Of a DNA stretch of 33,207 nt, positions 12,311 to 20,110 are shown one piece after another; position 1 is the stretch's first letter; each line of letters starts with the position of its first letter. The notes beneath the pieces are model-generated. The model was not told the origin of the DNA. It made no database searches and saw only the letters and a list, made by a program, of their open reading frames with translations. Both the position numbers and the translations under genes were made by a program. This DNA comes from JBBSMX01 sp038232935 (GTDB lineage: Bacteria > Bacteroidota > Rhodothermia > Rhodothermales > JANQRZ01): positions 1 to 33,207 of the forward strand of contig JBBSMX010000032.1 in the NCBI GenBank assembly GCA_038232935.1, in the 5' to 3' direction.

Positions 12311-13030
12311 GTGAAGAACCAGTACGTCGGCGACATCAACGACTTCCGCAAGTACGGCTTGCTGCGGGTCCTTTCAAGCGATGGTGCGATCCGTACGGGC
12401 GTCTGCTGGATGCTTACGCCCGACGATATGCGCAACGACGGGCAGTTCATCAGCTATCTCGACGCATCCCATGCTTGGCGGGGCTACGATCCGGTCCTGT
12501 TCGACCGATTGGTCATGTGCGTCAGGAACCCGGAAGAGCGCAACGTCCAGTGCATCGAAGAGACCGGCATTCTGCCAAATGCACGGTTCCACTCCGAGGT
12601 ATTACGTGATAACCTGAACGACCGTCGGCGCTATTTCGCCGAGATGCAGACCCGGTTTGCCGACCGGGATCTGGTCTTCTTTGATCCTGACAATGGCCTG
12701 GAAATCCAGTCCTGTTCGATGGGGCGCAAGAACAGCAACAAGTATCTCTATTGGTCCGAGCTGATAGACACCTACGCGGCGGGACATTCCGTGCTCGTGT
12801 ATCAGCACTTCATACGCGAACAGCGGGAGCGATTTATCAATCGAGTTGCATTGGGGATCTCGCAACGGACCGGCACGTCGGAAGTGCTTGCCTTCCGCAC
12901 GCCGCATGTGGTTTTCTTTCTCGCTGTGCAACCCACGCATAGAGGGCATTTTAACCGGCAGGCCACTCAGCTTGCACAAGCATGGCGTGGGCAGATCCAG
13001 ATCACCGAGTGCTGTGCCGAATCCAAGTGA
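12311..13030 (+). CDS. Hypothetical protein, unrecognised family
   Basis: A 239-residue soluble protein starting at GTG 12311 with MKNQYVGDINDFRKY. Conserved-looking elements include an aromatic- and Asp-rich N-terminus (YVGDINDFRKYGLLR), CWMLTPDD and the hydrophobic strand with acidic tip LVFFDPDNGLE (about residue 120), which resembles the end of a strand bearing catalytic acids. I recall similar proteins as uncharacterised and scattered among bacteria, often near mobile or accessory genes, but cannot assign a fold. Base composition is visibly less GC-biased than that of ribBA, and there is no partner gene in a tight operon, which fits acquisition by transfer. Confidence 0.72.
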   Translation: MKNQYVGDINDFRKYGLLRVLSSDGAIRTGVCWMLTPDDMRNDGQFISYLDASHAWRGYDPVLFDRLVMCVRNPEERNVQCIEETGILPNARFHSEVLRDNLNDRRRYFAEMQTRFADRDLVFFDPDNGLEIQSCSMGRKNSNKYLYWSELIDTYAAGHSVLVYQHFIREQRERFINRVALGISQRTGTSEVLAFRTPHVVFFLAVQPTHRGHFNRQATQLAQAWRGQIQITECCAESK

Positions 13031-13079
13031 GGAGGGAGGCATTCGACTTGAAAGACCCTCTGAAATGATGGACTGACGC

Positions 13080-14015
13080 GTGGAAACGATCCGGCTCGGC
13101 GAGGACCTTGCCCCCTCTCGCATCGCCTACGGATGCATGACGCTGGGCGGCCTCGACCGTCAACCCGATGTAGAAGCGGCCGTGGACGCGGCGCTCGACG
13201 GCGGCATCACCCTGTTCGACCACGCGGACATCTACGCCCGTGGTCGGTCCGAGGAACTCTTTGGCCGCGTCCTCGCTGACCATTCCGGCCTCCGGGATCG
13301 GGTCGTGCTCCAGTCGAAGTGCGGGATCCGCTTCGCCGACGATCCGCCCGGCGCGCCCGGCCGCTACGACCTCAGCTATCGCCACATTGTCGACTCGGTC
13401 GAGGGAAGCCTCCGGCGTCTCGGGACGGATCGGCTCGACGTCCTCCTGCTCCACCGGCCGGACCCGCTCCTGGAGCCGGACGAACTCGCCCGCGCCTTCG
13501 ACGAGCTCTACGCGGCCGGGAAGGTCCGGGCCTTCGGCGTCAGCAACTTCTCCGTCGAACAGGTGGATCTGTTGGCGGCGGTCGTGCGCCAGCCGCTCGT
13601 GGCGAACCAGGTCCAACTGAGCCTGCTCCATCCCGGCCCCGTCGATGCAGGGGTCGAGGTCAACCGGCCCGGTCCGTCGTACCGGGCGGCCGGACTGCTC
13701 GACGGGTGCTGGCGGCGGGGGCTCCGGGTCCAGGCCTGGGCGCCGATCGCGGGCGGTGCCCTCTCGCGCTCCGACCCGGCCCCCGAGCACGCCGCGCTCG
13801 CCGAGCGCGTCCGCGCCGTCGCGGACAGGCTCGGCGCGACGCCACTTGCCGTCGTGCTCGCGTGGGTGCTCCGGCACCCGGCCGGCGTGCAGCCCGTCGT
13901 CGGAACGACGAACGTGGGGCGAATCACTGAGGCCTGCGCCGCCCTCGACGTTTCCCTCTCGCGGGAAGATTGGTACGCCCTGTTCGAGGCCGCACGCGGT
14001 GCCAGGGTGCCGTAG
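13080..14015 (+). CDS. Aldo/keto reductase
   Basis: NADPH-dependent aldehyde/ketone reductase of the TIM-barrel AKR superfamily, 311 residues, in the group that includes E. coli YdhF. The catalytic tetrad is visible: Asp47, Tyr52 (in FDHADIYARG), Lys80 (QSKCG) and His125 (LLLHRPD). C-terminal cofactor-binding elements include VVGTTNVGRI. It starts at GTG 13080; no ATG gives a better N-terminus. The gene converges on the quinone reductase gene with only 18 bases between stops. A diverged copy of its last 165 bases sits at 16671-16835 beside a copy of the quinone reductase tail, so this convergent junction has been duplicated or exchanged. Physiological substrate unknown. Confidence 0.92.
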   Translation: METIRLGEDLAPSRIAYGCMTLGGLDRQPDVEAAVDAALDGGITLFDHADIYARGRSEELFGRVLADHSGLRDRVVLQSKCGIRFADDPPGAPGRYDLSYRHIVDSVEGSLRRLGTDRLDVLLLHRPDPLLEPDELARAFDELYAAGKVRAFGVSNFSVEQVDLLAAVVRQPLVANQVQLSLLHPGPVDAGVEVNRPGPSYRAAGLLDGCWRRGLRVQAWAPIAGGALSRSDPAPEHAALAERVRAVADRLGATPLAVVLAWVLRHPAGVQPVVGTTNVGRITEACAALDVSLSREDWYALFEAARGARVP

Positions 14016-14033
14016 CACACCCTCGGCGGAGCA

Positions 14034-14975
14034 TTAGATCGTCAGCACGATCTTGCCTTTGAGGCCGCCCTGTTCGATCAGCCGGTGTGCTTCGGCGGCG
14101 TCTTCGAGCTTCATCGTGCGGTCGATGAGCGGGCGGAGCTGGTCGTTGTCGACGAGGAGGGCGAGGCGGTCCAGCATGGAGGCCCCGCGTTCCATCATCA
14201 TCGGGTAGATCGCGGCGTTCTTCTGATACGCCTTGCCGAAAGCGCCCGAGGCACCGCCGACGATCGTCACCATCCGGCCGTACTCGGCGAGCGCAGGGAT
14301 GCTCTTCACAAGCGTGTCGCCGCCGACGGTGTCGAAGACTACGTCCGCGCCGAGGCCACCGGAGATCTCGTCCACGACGCTCTCGAAGTCGCCACCTTCG
14401 TAGTCCACGAACTCGTCGGCCCCGAGGTCGAGCAGCTCGTCCTCCATCTCGGCGCTGCCGACGACGATGACGTGCGCGCCGGCGGCGTAGGCGATCTGCA
14501 CGGCGAAGTGACCGACGCCCCCGCCGCCGTGGATCAGCACGGTCTCGGTCGCCTGCAACCCGGCGCGGTCGATGAGCGCCTGCCACGCGGTGCAGGCCGC
14601 GAGCGGAATCGCGGCGGCCTCCTCGTGCGAGAGGCTCTCCGGTTTGAACGCGACGTCCTCGGCGCGGGCGACGTGGTATTCGGCGTAGGCTCCGTGCGCG
14701 TTGAGGTCGGGCGTGTAGAACACCTCGTCGCCCTCGCTCAGATCGTCCACACCGTCGCCGACGGCTTCGATCACGCCGGACACGTCGTAGCCGAGGATGA
14801 TGGGCGGCTCCAGACTGTAGTTGCCGCCCTGCTCACGAATCTTCGTATCGACGGGGTTGACGGAGGTGGCGTGGACGCGGACGAGGACTTCGCCGTAGCC
14901 GGGAGCGGGCTGCTCGACATCGCGGAGTTGGAGTACGTCGGGCGCGCCGAAGGAATCGAAGACGATGGCTTTCAT
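14034..14975 (-). CDS. NADPH:quinone oxidoreductase-like MDR-family dehydrogenase
   Basis: Medium-chain dehydrogenase/reductase of 313 residues without the catalytic zinc cysteines, as in quinone reductases (QOR, zeta-crystallin type). The N-terminal GroES-like domain has SVNPVDTKIR and LGYDVSGVIEAVG; the Rossmann domain has the nucleotide motif HGGGGVGHFAVQIA. It likely reduces quinones or reactive enones with NADPH. The ATG at 14975 gives a standard MKAIVFDSFG start. It lies 99 bases downstream of MATE on the same strand and may be co-transcribed with it. The last ~120 bases are duplicated at 16854-16973. Confidence 0.92.
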   Translation of the reverse strand: MKAIVFDSFGAPDVLQLRDVEQPAPGYGEVLVRVHATSVNPVDTKIREQGGNYSLEPPIILGYDVSGVIEAVGDGVDDLSEGDEVFYTPDLNAHGAYAEYHVARAEDVAFKPESLSHEEAAAIPLAACTAWQALIDRAGLQATETVLIHGGGGVGHFAVQIAYAAGAHVIVVGSAEMEDELLDLGADEFVDYEGGDFESVVDEISGGLGADVVFDTVGGDTLVKSIPALAEYGRMVTIVGGASGAFGKAYQKNAAIYPMMMERGASMLDRLALLVDNDQLRPLIDRTMKLEDAAEAHRLIEQGGLKGKIVLTI

Positions 14976-15074
14976 CGGGAGAGGGGGTGGGTGAAAGAAA
15001 GGCCTCTGTACAACGGCCGGGTGCCGTCGCTCGTTTCGGGATAAGCTCGCCTCTGGCCCTTCTTCACCTGAGCG

Positions 15075-16553
15075 TCAGCCGATGGGCCGGCCTTCGTCGA
15101 TCTCCACCTCGTCGCGCACGCGATCTCGGAGGGCGGCGTCTCCAACCACCTGCCGCTCTTTCCACGTCCCGCGCCAGAACCAGATGAGGGTGATCGCGGC
15201 GGCAGCTACGTTCGAGATCGGGAACGCCCACCAGATGCCGTCGGCGCCGAGCGTGGTGCGCTCGGAGAGGGCGTAGGCGAGCGGGAAACGCAGCACCCAC
15301 AGCGAGACGATGGCGAGAACCATCGAGATGAGCGTGTTGCCGGAGCCGCGGAACGCGCCGTTGAGCACCTGCTGCACGCCGATCAGCCCGAACGTGAGCG
15401 CCGTGATGCGGATGAACCGCGCGCTCTGCGCGATCGCGTCGGGCTCGCCGGGGATGAACGCTGCCGACACGGGCCGGGCAAACAGGTAAAAGCCCAGCCC
15501 TGCGAGGCTGAGCGCCCCGAAGCCGAGCGCCGCACTAATCCACGACACCCGCTCGGCCCGGTCGATCCGCCCGGCACCCATGTTCTGCCCGACCATCGTC
15601 GAGGTCGCCATCGAGAGGCCGAGGGCGGGGATGATGACGAACGAGATGATGCGGATGCCGATGCCGTAGGCGGCGACGGTCACGCTGCCGAACGCCGCGA
15701 CGAGGAAGGTCATCACCGAGAGGCCGAGCGCCCGCGTGGACTGCTCGACGGAGGCGGGGAAGCCGAGCCGGAGCATCCGGTTCGCCAGCGGCCAGTCGGG
15801 CCGGAACCGTCGCCATGTGAGCCGGATCCCGTACCGCCCGCTGAACAGCACGCCGATCCCAATCACGGCCGCCAGCCCCTGTGTCCCGAGCGTCGCCATC
15901 GCCGCGCCGGCCACGCCGAAGCCCGGCACCGGCCCCCACCCGAGGATGAAGAGCGGGTCGAGGACGAAGTTGAGCAGCACCGTCCCGAACACGATCAGCG
16001 CGGGCGTCTTCACATCACTCACGCCGCGCATCAGCGACTGGAAGACGAAGTAGGCAAAGAGGAAGATCATCCCGGCGTAGGAGATCTTCAGGTACGCCAC
16101 TGCGTCGGGCAGCACGTCTGGCGCGGCTCCCATCAGCCGCATCGTCGGCGCGGCCGTGAACCAGCCGAGGAGCGAGATCCCGATCGATACGAAGAACGTC
16201 AGCATGAGCGTCTGTGCGGCGACGTGGTTCACCTGCTGCACCTCGCCGCGTCCTTCGTGCTGGGCGACGAGGATGGTGCCTGCCACGCTGAGCCCGCTGC
16301 CCAGCGAGATCAGAAGGAAAAGGACGGGAAAGCTGAGCGAGACGGCCGCCACCGCATTGACCCCGAGCCGGCCTACCCAGAACGTGTCGATGAGTTGGTA
16401 GAGCGTCTGGAAAACATTCGCCAGCACGATGGGGCCGGCGAGCGCGAGGAGGCCGCGCAGGATCGGACCCTGCACGATACGGACCCTGCACGATACGGTC
16501 GGAAGGGCGGGCCATGAAGGGGCAGGACGGGCGAAAGGAGAGGACCCTTTCAA
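15075..16553 (-). CDS. MATE family efflux transporter (5' end altered by a tandem duplication)
   Basis: Inner-membrane antiporter of the multidrug and toxin extrusion family, about 490 residues with roughly 12 helices. The start of helix 1 (GPILRGLLALAGPIVLANVFQTLY), DTFWVGRLG and later AFRGSGNT are typical. The start is unusual. An ATG at 16515-16513 opens MARPSDRIVQGP, the expected N-terminus, but it is out of frame because a 16-bp unit is duplicated at 16465-16496. In the current frame only TTG 16553 or GTG 16475 can start; I give the longer limit. Translation from GTG 16475 would give MQGPILRG and lose only a few residues, so the protein may still be made. Confidence 0.85.
   Translation of the reverse strand: MKGSSPFARPAPSWPALPTVSCRVRIVQGPILRGLLALAGPIVLANVFQTLYQLIDTFWVGRLGVNAVAAVSLSFPVLFLLISLGSGLSVAGTILVAQHEGRGEVQQVNHVAAQTLMLTFFVSIGISLLGWFTAAPTMRLMGAAPDVLPDAVAYLKISYAGMIFLFAYFVFQSLMRGVSDVKTPALIVFGTVLLNFVLDPLFILGWGPVPGFGVAGAAMATLGTQGLAAVIGIGVLFSGRYGIRLTWRRFRPDWPLANRMLRLGFPASVEQSTRALGLSVMTFLVAAFGSVTVAAYGIGIRIISFVIIPALGLSMATSTMVGQNMGAGRIDRAERVSWISAALGFGALSLAGLGFYLFARPVSAAFIPGEPDAIAQSARFIRITALTFGLIGVQQVLNGAFRGSGNTLISMVLAIVSLWVLRFPLAYALSERTTLGADGIWWAFPISNVAAAAITLIWFWRGTWKERQVVGDAALRDRVRDEVEIDEGRPIG
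16465..16496. repeat. 16-bp perfect tandem duplication at the 5' end of the MATE gene
   Basis: GGACCCTGCACGATAC occurs twice head to tail (16465-16480 and 16481-16496). Sixteen bases is not a multiple of three. Removing one copy joins the out-of-frame ATG at 16515 to the MATE frame exactly, giving MARPSDRIVQGPILRGLL. This can be a fixed mutation, a reversible slippage switch or a sequencing or assembly error. Confidence 0.95.
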
Positions 16554-16589
16554 GGCTGCACCCCGGCTCCAGGATCCGAGAGGTTCCGG

Positions 16590-16670
16590 TGTAGCGCCTC
16601 ATACCTGTGCGCGGAGGTGCGCGCGGTCGCCGTCGTTCTCGATTACGAAGTCGGCGTAGCGGCGGAGGTC
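16590..16670 (-). pseudogene. coaE 3'-end remnant, copy 1
   Basis: A fragment matching the C-terminal coding part of coaE. Bases 16602-16669 align without gaps to 21251-21318 with 7 differences in 68 (about 90%). The minus-strand reading gives DFVIENDGDRAHLRAQV, against DFVIENDGDLAHLRAQV in the intact gene, then goes out of frame at the very end. The right edge passes directly into aldo/keto reductase sequence at about 16670 with at most a few bases of shared sequence. No upstream coaE part is present, so it cannot encode an enzyme. Confidence 0.85.
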
Positions 16671-16835
16671 GTCGTGCTCGCGTGGGTGCTCCGGCACCCG
16701 GCCGGCGTGCAGCCCGTCGTCGGAACGACGAACGTGGGGCGGATCGCCGAAGCCTGCGCCGCTCTCGACGTGCGGCTCTCGCGGGAGGACTGGTACGCCC
16801 TGTTCGAGGCCGCACGCGGCGCAAAAGTGCCGTAG
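16671..16835 (+). pseudogene. Aldo/keto reductase 3'-end remnant
   Basis: Matches 13851-14015, the last 54 codons and stop of the intact aldo/keto reductase, at a constant offset of 2820 bases and without gaps. The first 70 bases are identical; later differences are often synonymous or conservative (RITEACAALDVS against RIAEACAALDVR). The homology continues without a break through the intergenic spacer into the quinone reductase tail, so the duplicated unit is the whole convergent junction. The 5' edge is fused to the coaE remnant. Confidence 0.9.
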
Positions 16836-16853
16836 CACACCCTCGGCGGAGCA

Positions 16854-16973
16854 TCAGGGGGTCAGGACGATCTTGCCTTTGAGGCCGCCCTGTTCGATCA
16901 GCCGGTGCGCTTCGGCGGCGTCTTCGAGCTTCATCGTCCGGTCGATGAGCGGGCGGAGGTGGTCGTTGTCGAC
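16854..16973 (-). pseudogene. Quinone oxidoreductase 3'-end remnant
   Basis: Matches the last ~40 codons of the gene at 14034-14975 (14034-14153 aligned at offset 2820). The encoded tail DNDHLRPLIDRTMKLEDA differs from the intact protein by Q to H, and the last residue is Pro rather than Ile. Over the full duplicated block 16671-16972 I count 23 differences in 302 bases, about 92% identity. Upstream coding sequence is missing: the block runs into ribBA tail sequence through the shared pentamer GTCGA (16968-16972). Confidence 0.9.
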
Positions 16974-17117
16974 CGCGTCCCGATCGAGATCGCCCCTAAC
17001 GAGGACAATGTCGCCTACCTCCAGACCAAGCGCGACCGGATGGGCTACCTCATCCTCGCGGACGCGAGCGCCCACGATCAGGCCGTCTTGGGGAATATCC
17101 TCGACGACGAGTCGTGA
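16968..17117 (+). pseudogene. ribBA 3'-end remnant
   Basis: Encodes a diverged copy of the last ~49 codons of RibBA: RVPIEIAPNEDN, then YLQTKRDRMGYLILAD and QAVLGNILDDES, against LVPIEIAPNADN, YLRTKRDRMGHLILGD and EAVLGDILGDE in the intact protein. It has one codon less inside and one more at the end, and its own stop codon. Substitution is mostly conservative, as expected for a copy from a related strain rather than a decaying pseudogene. It lacks the catalytic part and so has no enzymatic role. Confidence 0.9.
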
Positions 17118-17262
17118 TCCCTTGAACCGGGTGCTGCTGTCCGGCGAGCGGGTGTAGCCTCCAAAGCGGTCAGGATAGGCAGGCCCCCCGACGCACGGGG
17201 TTGCGCAGATTAGCGAAGCCCTCAACGACCGAGGGCCGTCCCGTACGGATCCCGTGAGGGAC

Positions 17263-17628
17263 TCAGCGGAGAAGCAGGATCCCCGCGCTCATAAGGAGCA
17301 CGAGGGCCGCCGGTAGCGCCTTCATCAGAGGGTCCCTCACTTTCAGGTGCATGGCGAGGGCCCCCAGCATAAGGACCACGACGACGGCCGCGCCCGGCAC
17401 CACGAGGGCCTCTACCCAGATGCCGATGAGGAGCGCCACCGCCGCGCCAATCTTCAGCGTTCCGACGAGGTAGAACATCCACTCGGGCAGCCCGTACTCG
17501 GCGAACTCTTCCTTGAGCGACTGTGCCCCGCCGCCCCGGTACGATGTCGATGAGCGTGCCCGCACCAGCCACACGTTGAGAAGGCCTAGACCGACGGCCA
17601 CTTGGAGAAGGATGGAGAGCCAGTTCAT
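17263..17628 (-). CDS. DoxX-like family membrane protein
   Basis: Small integral membrane protein of 121 residues with four predicted helices (about 3-22, 50-68, 70-93 and 101-120), in the layout of the DoxX_2-type family. Visible features are EFAEYGLPEWMFYLVGTLKIGAA, typical of the second and third helices, and the loop LKVRDPL before the last helix. Function in the family is poorly defined; some members relate to thiosulfate/quinone oxidoreductase subunits or redox-stress complexes. It is divergent from a second DoxX-like gene starting 74 bases away, so the two may share a promoter region. It lies between the ribBA and second coaE remnants. Confidence 0.82.
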   Translation of the reverse strand: MNWLSILLQVAVGLGLLNVWLVRARSSTSYRGGGAQSLKEEFAEYGLPEWMFYLVGTLKIGAAVALLIGIWVEALVVPGAAVVVVLMLGALAMHLKVRDPLMKALPAALVLLMSAGILLLR

Positions 17629-17702
17629 AAGTTCACCGGTGGAAAATCGGCAGCTAGGAGAACCCTAAGCTACGCGCTCCGCCCCCCGCGTGCCGATCGC
17701 CC

Positions 17703-18053
17703 ATGCTCCTCGCCTTCCAGGCCGCCACTGGCCTCTCGATCGTCCTCTTTCTCTATTACGGTCTCGACTGTCTGTTCGCCGACGGAATGGTCGCCGAGTT
17801 CGAGCGATACGGGCTCAGCCGCTACCGGAAGCTCACCGGGAGTCTGGAGGTGCTCGGAGCGGCCGGACTCGTCGTCGGATACGTCGTCCCCGCGGTGCTC
17901 GTCCTTGCTTCGGCCGGGCTCACCGCGTTGATGGCCCTCGGCGTTGTGACGCGGCTCCGCGTCCGGGACCCTCTCCTTGAGACGGTGCCGGCGTTCGTAC
18001 TGATGCTGGTCAACGCGTACATCCTCATCTACGCGCTCGCACTGCGCTTCTGA
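17703..18053 (+). CDS. DoxX-like family membrane protein, second copy
   Basis: Four-helix membrane protein of 116 residues, related in layout to its divergent neighbour: EFERYGLSRYRKLTGSLEVLGAAGL matches the helix 1-2 loop and helix 2 region, and LRVRDPLLETVPAFVL matches the corresponding end of the neighbour. Sequence identity between the pair is modest, so they are old paralogues or were acquired as a pair. The ATG at 17703 gives a good membrane start (MLLAFQAATGLSIVLFLYYGLD). The 129 bases between its stop and the coaE remnant hold only a short frame of about 45 codons that I do not recognise. Confidence 0.82.
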   Translation: MLLAFQAATGLSIVLFLYYGLDCLFADGMVAEFERYGLSRYRKLTGSLEVLGAAGLVVGYVVPAVLVLASAGLTALMALGVVTRLRVRDPLLETVPAFVLMLVNAYILIYALALRF

Positions 18054-18182
18054 GGAAGAGCCGCAGCGTGGCTCGGTCCGGTCGACCGCTCATCGAGGTG
18101 GGTGTCCTGTTCTTCGCCGTCGAGAACGTCAACCGATTCAACTCTGGGCTCGATCCAACGTGGGAGATGCTCCGGCAGCACC

Positions 18183-18335
18183 CTATCGCGCAGGGTCTGA
18201 CGTGAGCCGCTGGTAGAGCGCCTCGACCTGGGCGTAGAGGTGGGCAAGGTCGCCGTCGTTCTCGATCACGAAGTCGGCGCGGCGGCGGCGGTCCTCGGCG
18301 GGCATCTGATGGGCGATGACGGCTACGCCGCACCA
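18183..18335 (-). pseudogene. coaE 3'-end remnant, copy 2
   Basis: A second displaced coaE tail. The minus strand reads HQMPAEDRRRRADFVIEN, then GDLAHLYAQVEALYQRLTSDPAR and stop, against HQLPAADLRRRADFVIEN and GDLAHLRAQVETLYHSLAAGS in the intact CoaE. Bases 18211-18290 differ from 21237-21316 at about 8 of 80 positions. Homology to the rest of CoaE is lost near 18316-18335; beyond that the frame continues into unrelated sequence with GCYWCG. The LuxR-type gene begins soon after. Confidence 0.88.
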
Positions 18336-18472
18336 ATAGCAGCCCCATTTCAGTCCGCTTCTCCAGACGGGGCGGATCTTGGCCGCACGCGTCATCGCCG
18401 GGGGGACGCCACCGCCGTATCATGGCTTTTAGATCAAAAGCATTGGACCGGATCGTTTCGCGAGGAGTGCGT

Positions 18473-20110
18473 ATGGCTAGGTCAGGTTCACTCGAGCGGG
18501 GACGCGAGGCCTACGAGCAACAGTCATGGGTCGAGGTATACACTCACCTGTCGGCCGCGGACCAAGCGCATCATCTGGAGGCGGAGGATCTCGAGCAGCT
18601 TGCCCAGGCCACGTATCTGATCGGAAAGACTGCCGACAGCGCCGAGGCATGGGTGCGCGCGCATCGGGGGTTCTTGAGTCGGGGTGACGTGGAGCGCGCG
18701 GTCCGATGTGCGTTCTGGCTGATCTTCGAATTGATGAGCACGGGCGAACAGGCTCGGGCCGGTGGCTGGGTTACCCGAGCACGCCGGCTCCTCAAGGGTG
18801 GGCAGCGTGACTGCGTGGAGCGGGGCTATCTCCTCTTACCGGTCGCTTTCCAGTGCATCGGCAAGGGCGATCTAGAGGGTGCTCACGCCACGTTCTGTCA
18901 GGCTGCCGAGATCGGCGCTCGCTTCGGCGACTCGGATCTGACGGCGCTCGCACGGCATAGCCGGGGCCGGGTCCTGATCCGTATGGGCGAGATTGGAGCA
19001 GGTGTGGCGCTGCTCGATGAGGCAATGGTCGAGGTCGAGGCCGGTGAGCTGTTGCCTGCTGTCGTCGGGGACGTGTACTGCAGCGTGATCGAGGGGTGCC
19101 TCGAAATCTTCGACCTGCGGCGAGCCCAGGAATGGACGGCGGCCCTGACCCGGTGGTGCGGGTCCCAACCCGATCTAGTCGCCTACCGCGGCGAATGCAT
19201 GGTGCGTCGCACTGAGATTCTGCGGGTGCAAGGGGCGTGGCCGGAAGCCTTTGACGCAGCACAAGAGGCCTGCGAGCGATTCCTCAAGGGGCCTAGCTTG
19301 CCAGCGACTGGCGCCGCCTACTACCAGAAGGCCGAGCTTCACCGGCTACGTGGTGAGCTCGCACTGGCCGAAGCCGCCTACCGGGAAGCCAACCGGTGGG
19401 GCCGCAAGCCGCAACCCGGGCTGGCACTGTTGCGGCTCGCTCAGGGAAGTCTCGACGCCGCAGCGGCGGCTGTCCAGCACGCCGTGGACGAGGCGCAGGG
19501 TCGTGTGATCCGGCCCAAGCTTCTTCCCGCGTACGTCGAGATCATGCTGGCGGCGGGCGATGTCTCTGCGGCCCGCAGCGCAGCGCACGAGCTAGAGCTC
19601 CTCGCGGCCGACCTCGACGCGCCGTTCCTGCGTGCGGTTGCGGCTCAGGCGCGTGGTGCCGTTGCCCTCGCCGGTGATGACGCACCGGGAGCCCTCGCTG
19701 CGCTGCGCCAGGCGGGGACGGACTGGCGGGAGATCGAAGTCCCATACGAAGCCGCACGGGCTAGGGTCTTGATCGGATTCGCCTACCGGATGCTCGGAGA
19801 CGAAGACACCGCGACGCTAGAGCTCGAAGCGGCCTGCCACACCTTCGAGCAGCTCGGTGCGGCACCGGACCTCGCCCGCGTGAAGGCGCTCCTCCAGCAG
19901 CAACCCCGTGAGGTGCCGGGTGACCTGACCCCGCGCCAGGTGGAGGTGCTTCGCCTCGTGGCAGCGGGCAAAACCAACCGGGAGATCGCCGACGCGATGT
20001 TCATCAGCGAGAAGACCGTGGCCCGCCACGTGAGCAACATTTTTTTCCGGCTGGACCTGTCCAACCGAGCGGCTGCCACGGCCTACGCATACGAGCAAGG
20101 ACTTGCGTGA
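18473..20110 (+). CDS. LuxR-type transcriptional regulator with TPR-like sensor region
   Basis: Protein of 545 residues ending in a GerE/LuxR helix-turn-helix (about 485-545: LTPRQVEVLRLVAAGKTNREIA, then FISEKTVARHVSNIFFRL). The long N-terminal part is an all-helical array of TPR-like repeats such as LERGREAYEQQSW and RLRGELALAEAAYREANRWG, without an ATPase P-loop, so it is not a full MalT/LAL protein. I prefer the ATG at 18473 because GAGGAG lies 5 bases upstream and it opens the usual MARSGSLERGREA; the frame also allows ATG 18422. Similar regulators are common beside alpha/beta-hydrolase genes in actinobacteria and others, and such a gene follows here after 158 bases. Codon use is less skewed than in the core genes, fitting transfer. 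Confidence 0.87.
   Translation: MARSGSLERGREAYEQQSWVEVYTHLSAADQAHHLEAEDLEQLAQATYLIGKTADSAEAWVRAHRGFLSRGDVERAVRCAFWLIFELMSTGEQARAGGWVTRARRLLKGGQRDCVERGYLLLPVAFQCIGKGDLEGAHATFCQAAEIGARFGDSDLTALARHSRGRVLIRMGEIGAGVALLDEAMVEVEAGELLPAVVGDVYCSVIEGCLEIFDLRRAQEWTAALTRWCGSQPDLVAYRGECMVRRTEILRVQGAWPEAFDAAQEACERFLKGPSLPATGAAYYQKAELHRLRGELALAEAAYREANRWGRKPQPGLALLRLAQGSLDAAAAAVQHAVDEAQGRVIRPKLLPAYVEIMLAAGDVSAARSAAHELELLAADLDAPFLRAVAAQARGAVALAGDDAPGALAALRQAGTDWREIEVPYEAARARVLIGFAYRMLGDEDTATLELEAACHTFEQLGAAPDLARVKALLQQQPREVPGDLTPRQVEVLRLVAAGKTNREIADAMFISEKTVARHVSNIFFRLDLSNRAAATAYAYEQGLA

Noticed and set aside
16599..16838. A 79-codon minus-strand frame combining coaE tail and antisense AKR sequence
   Set aside because: It arises by chance from the fusion of two remnants in opposite orientations and is not a plausible gene.
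18068..18204. Short frame of about 45 codons after the second DoxX-like gene
   Set aside because: No start signal, no recognisable motif, and it overlaps the coaE remnant. It is not supported as a gene, though it may be the tail of another lost gene.
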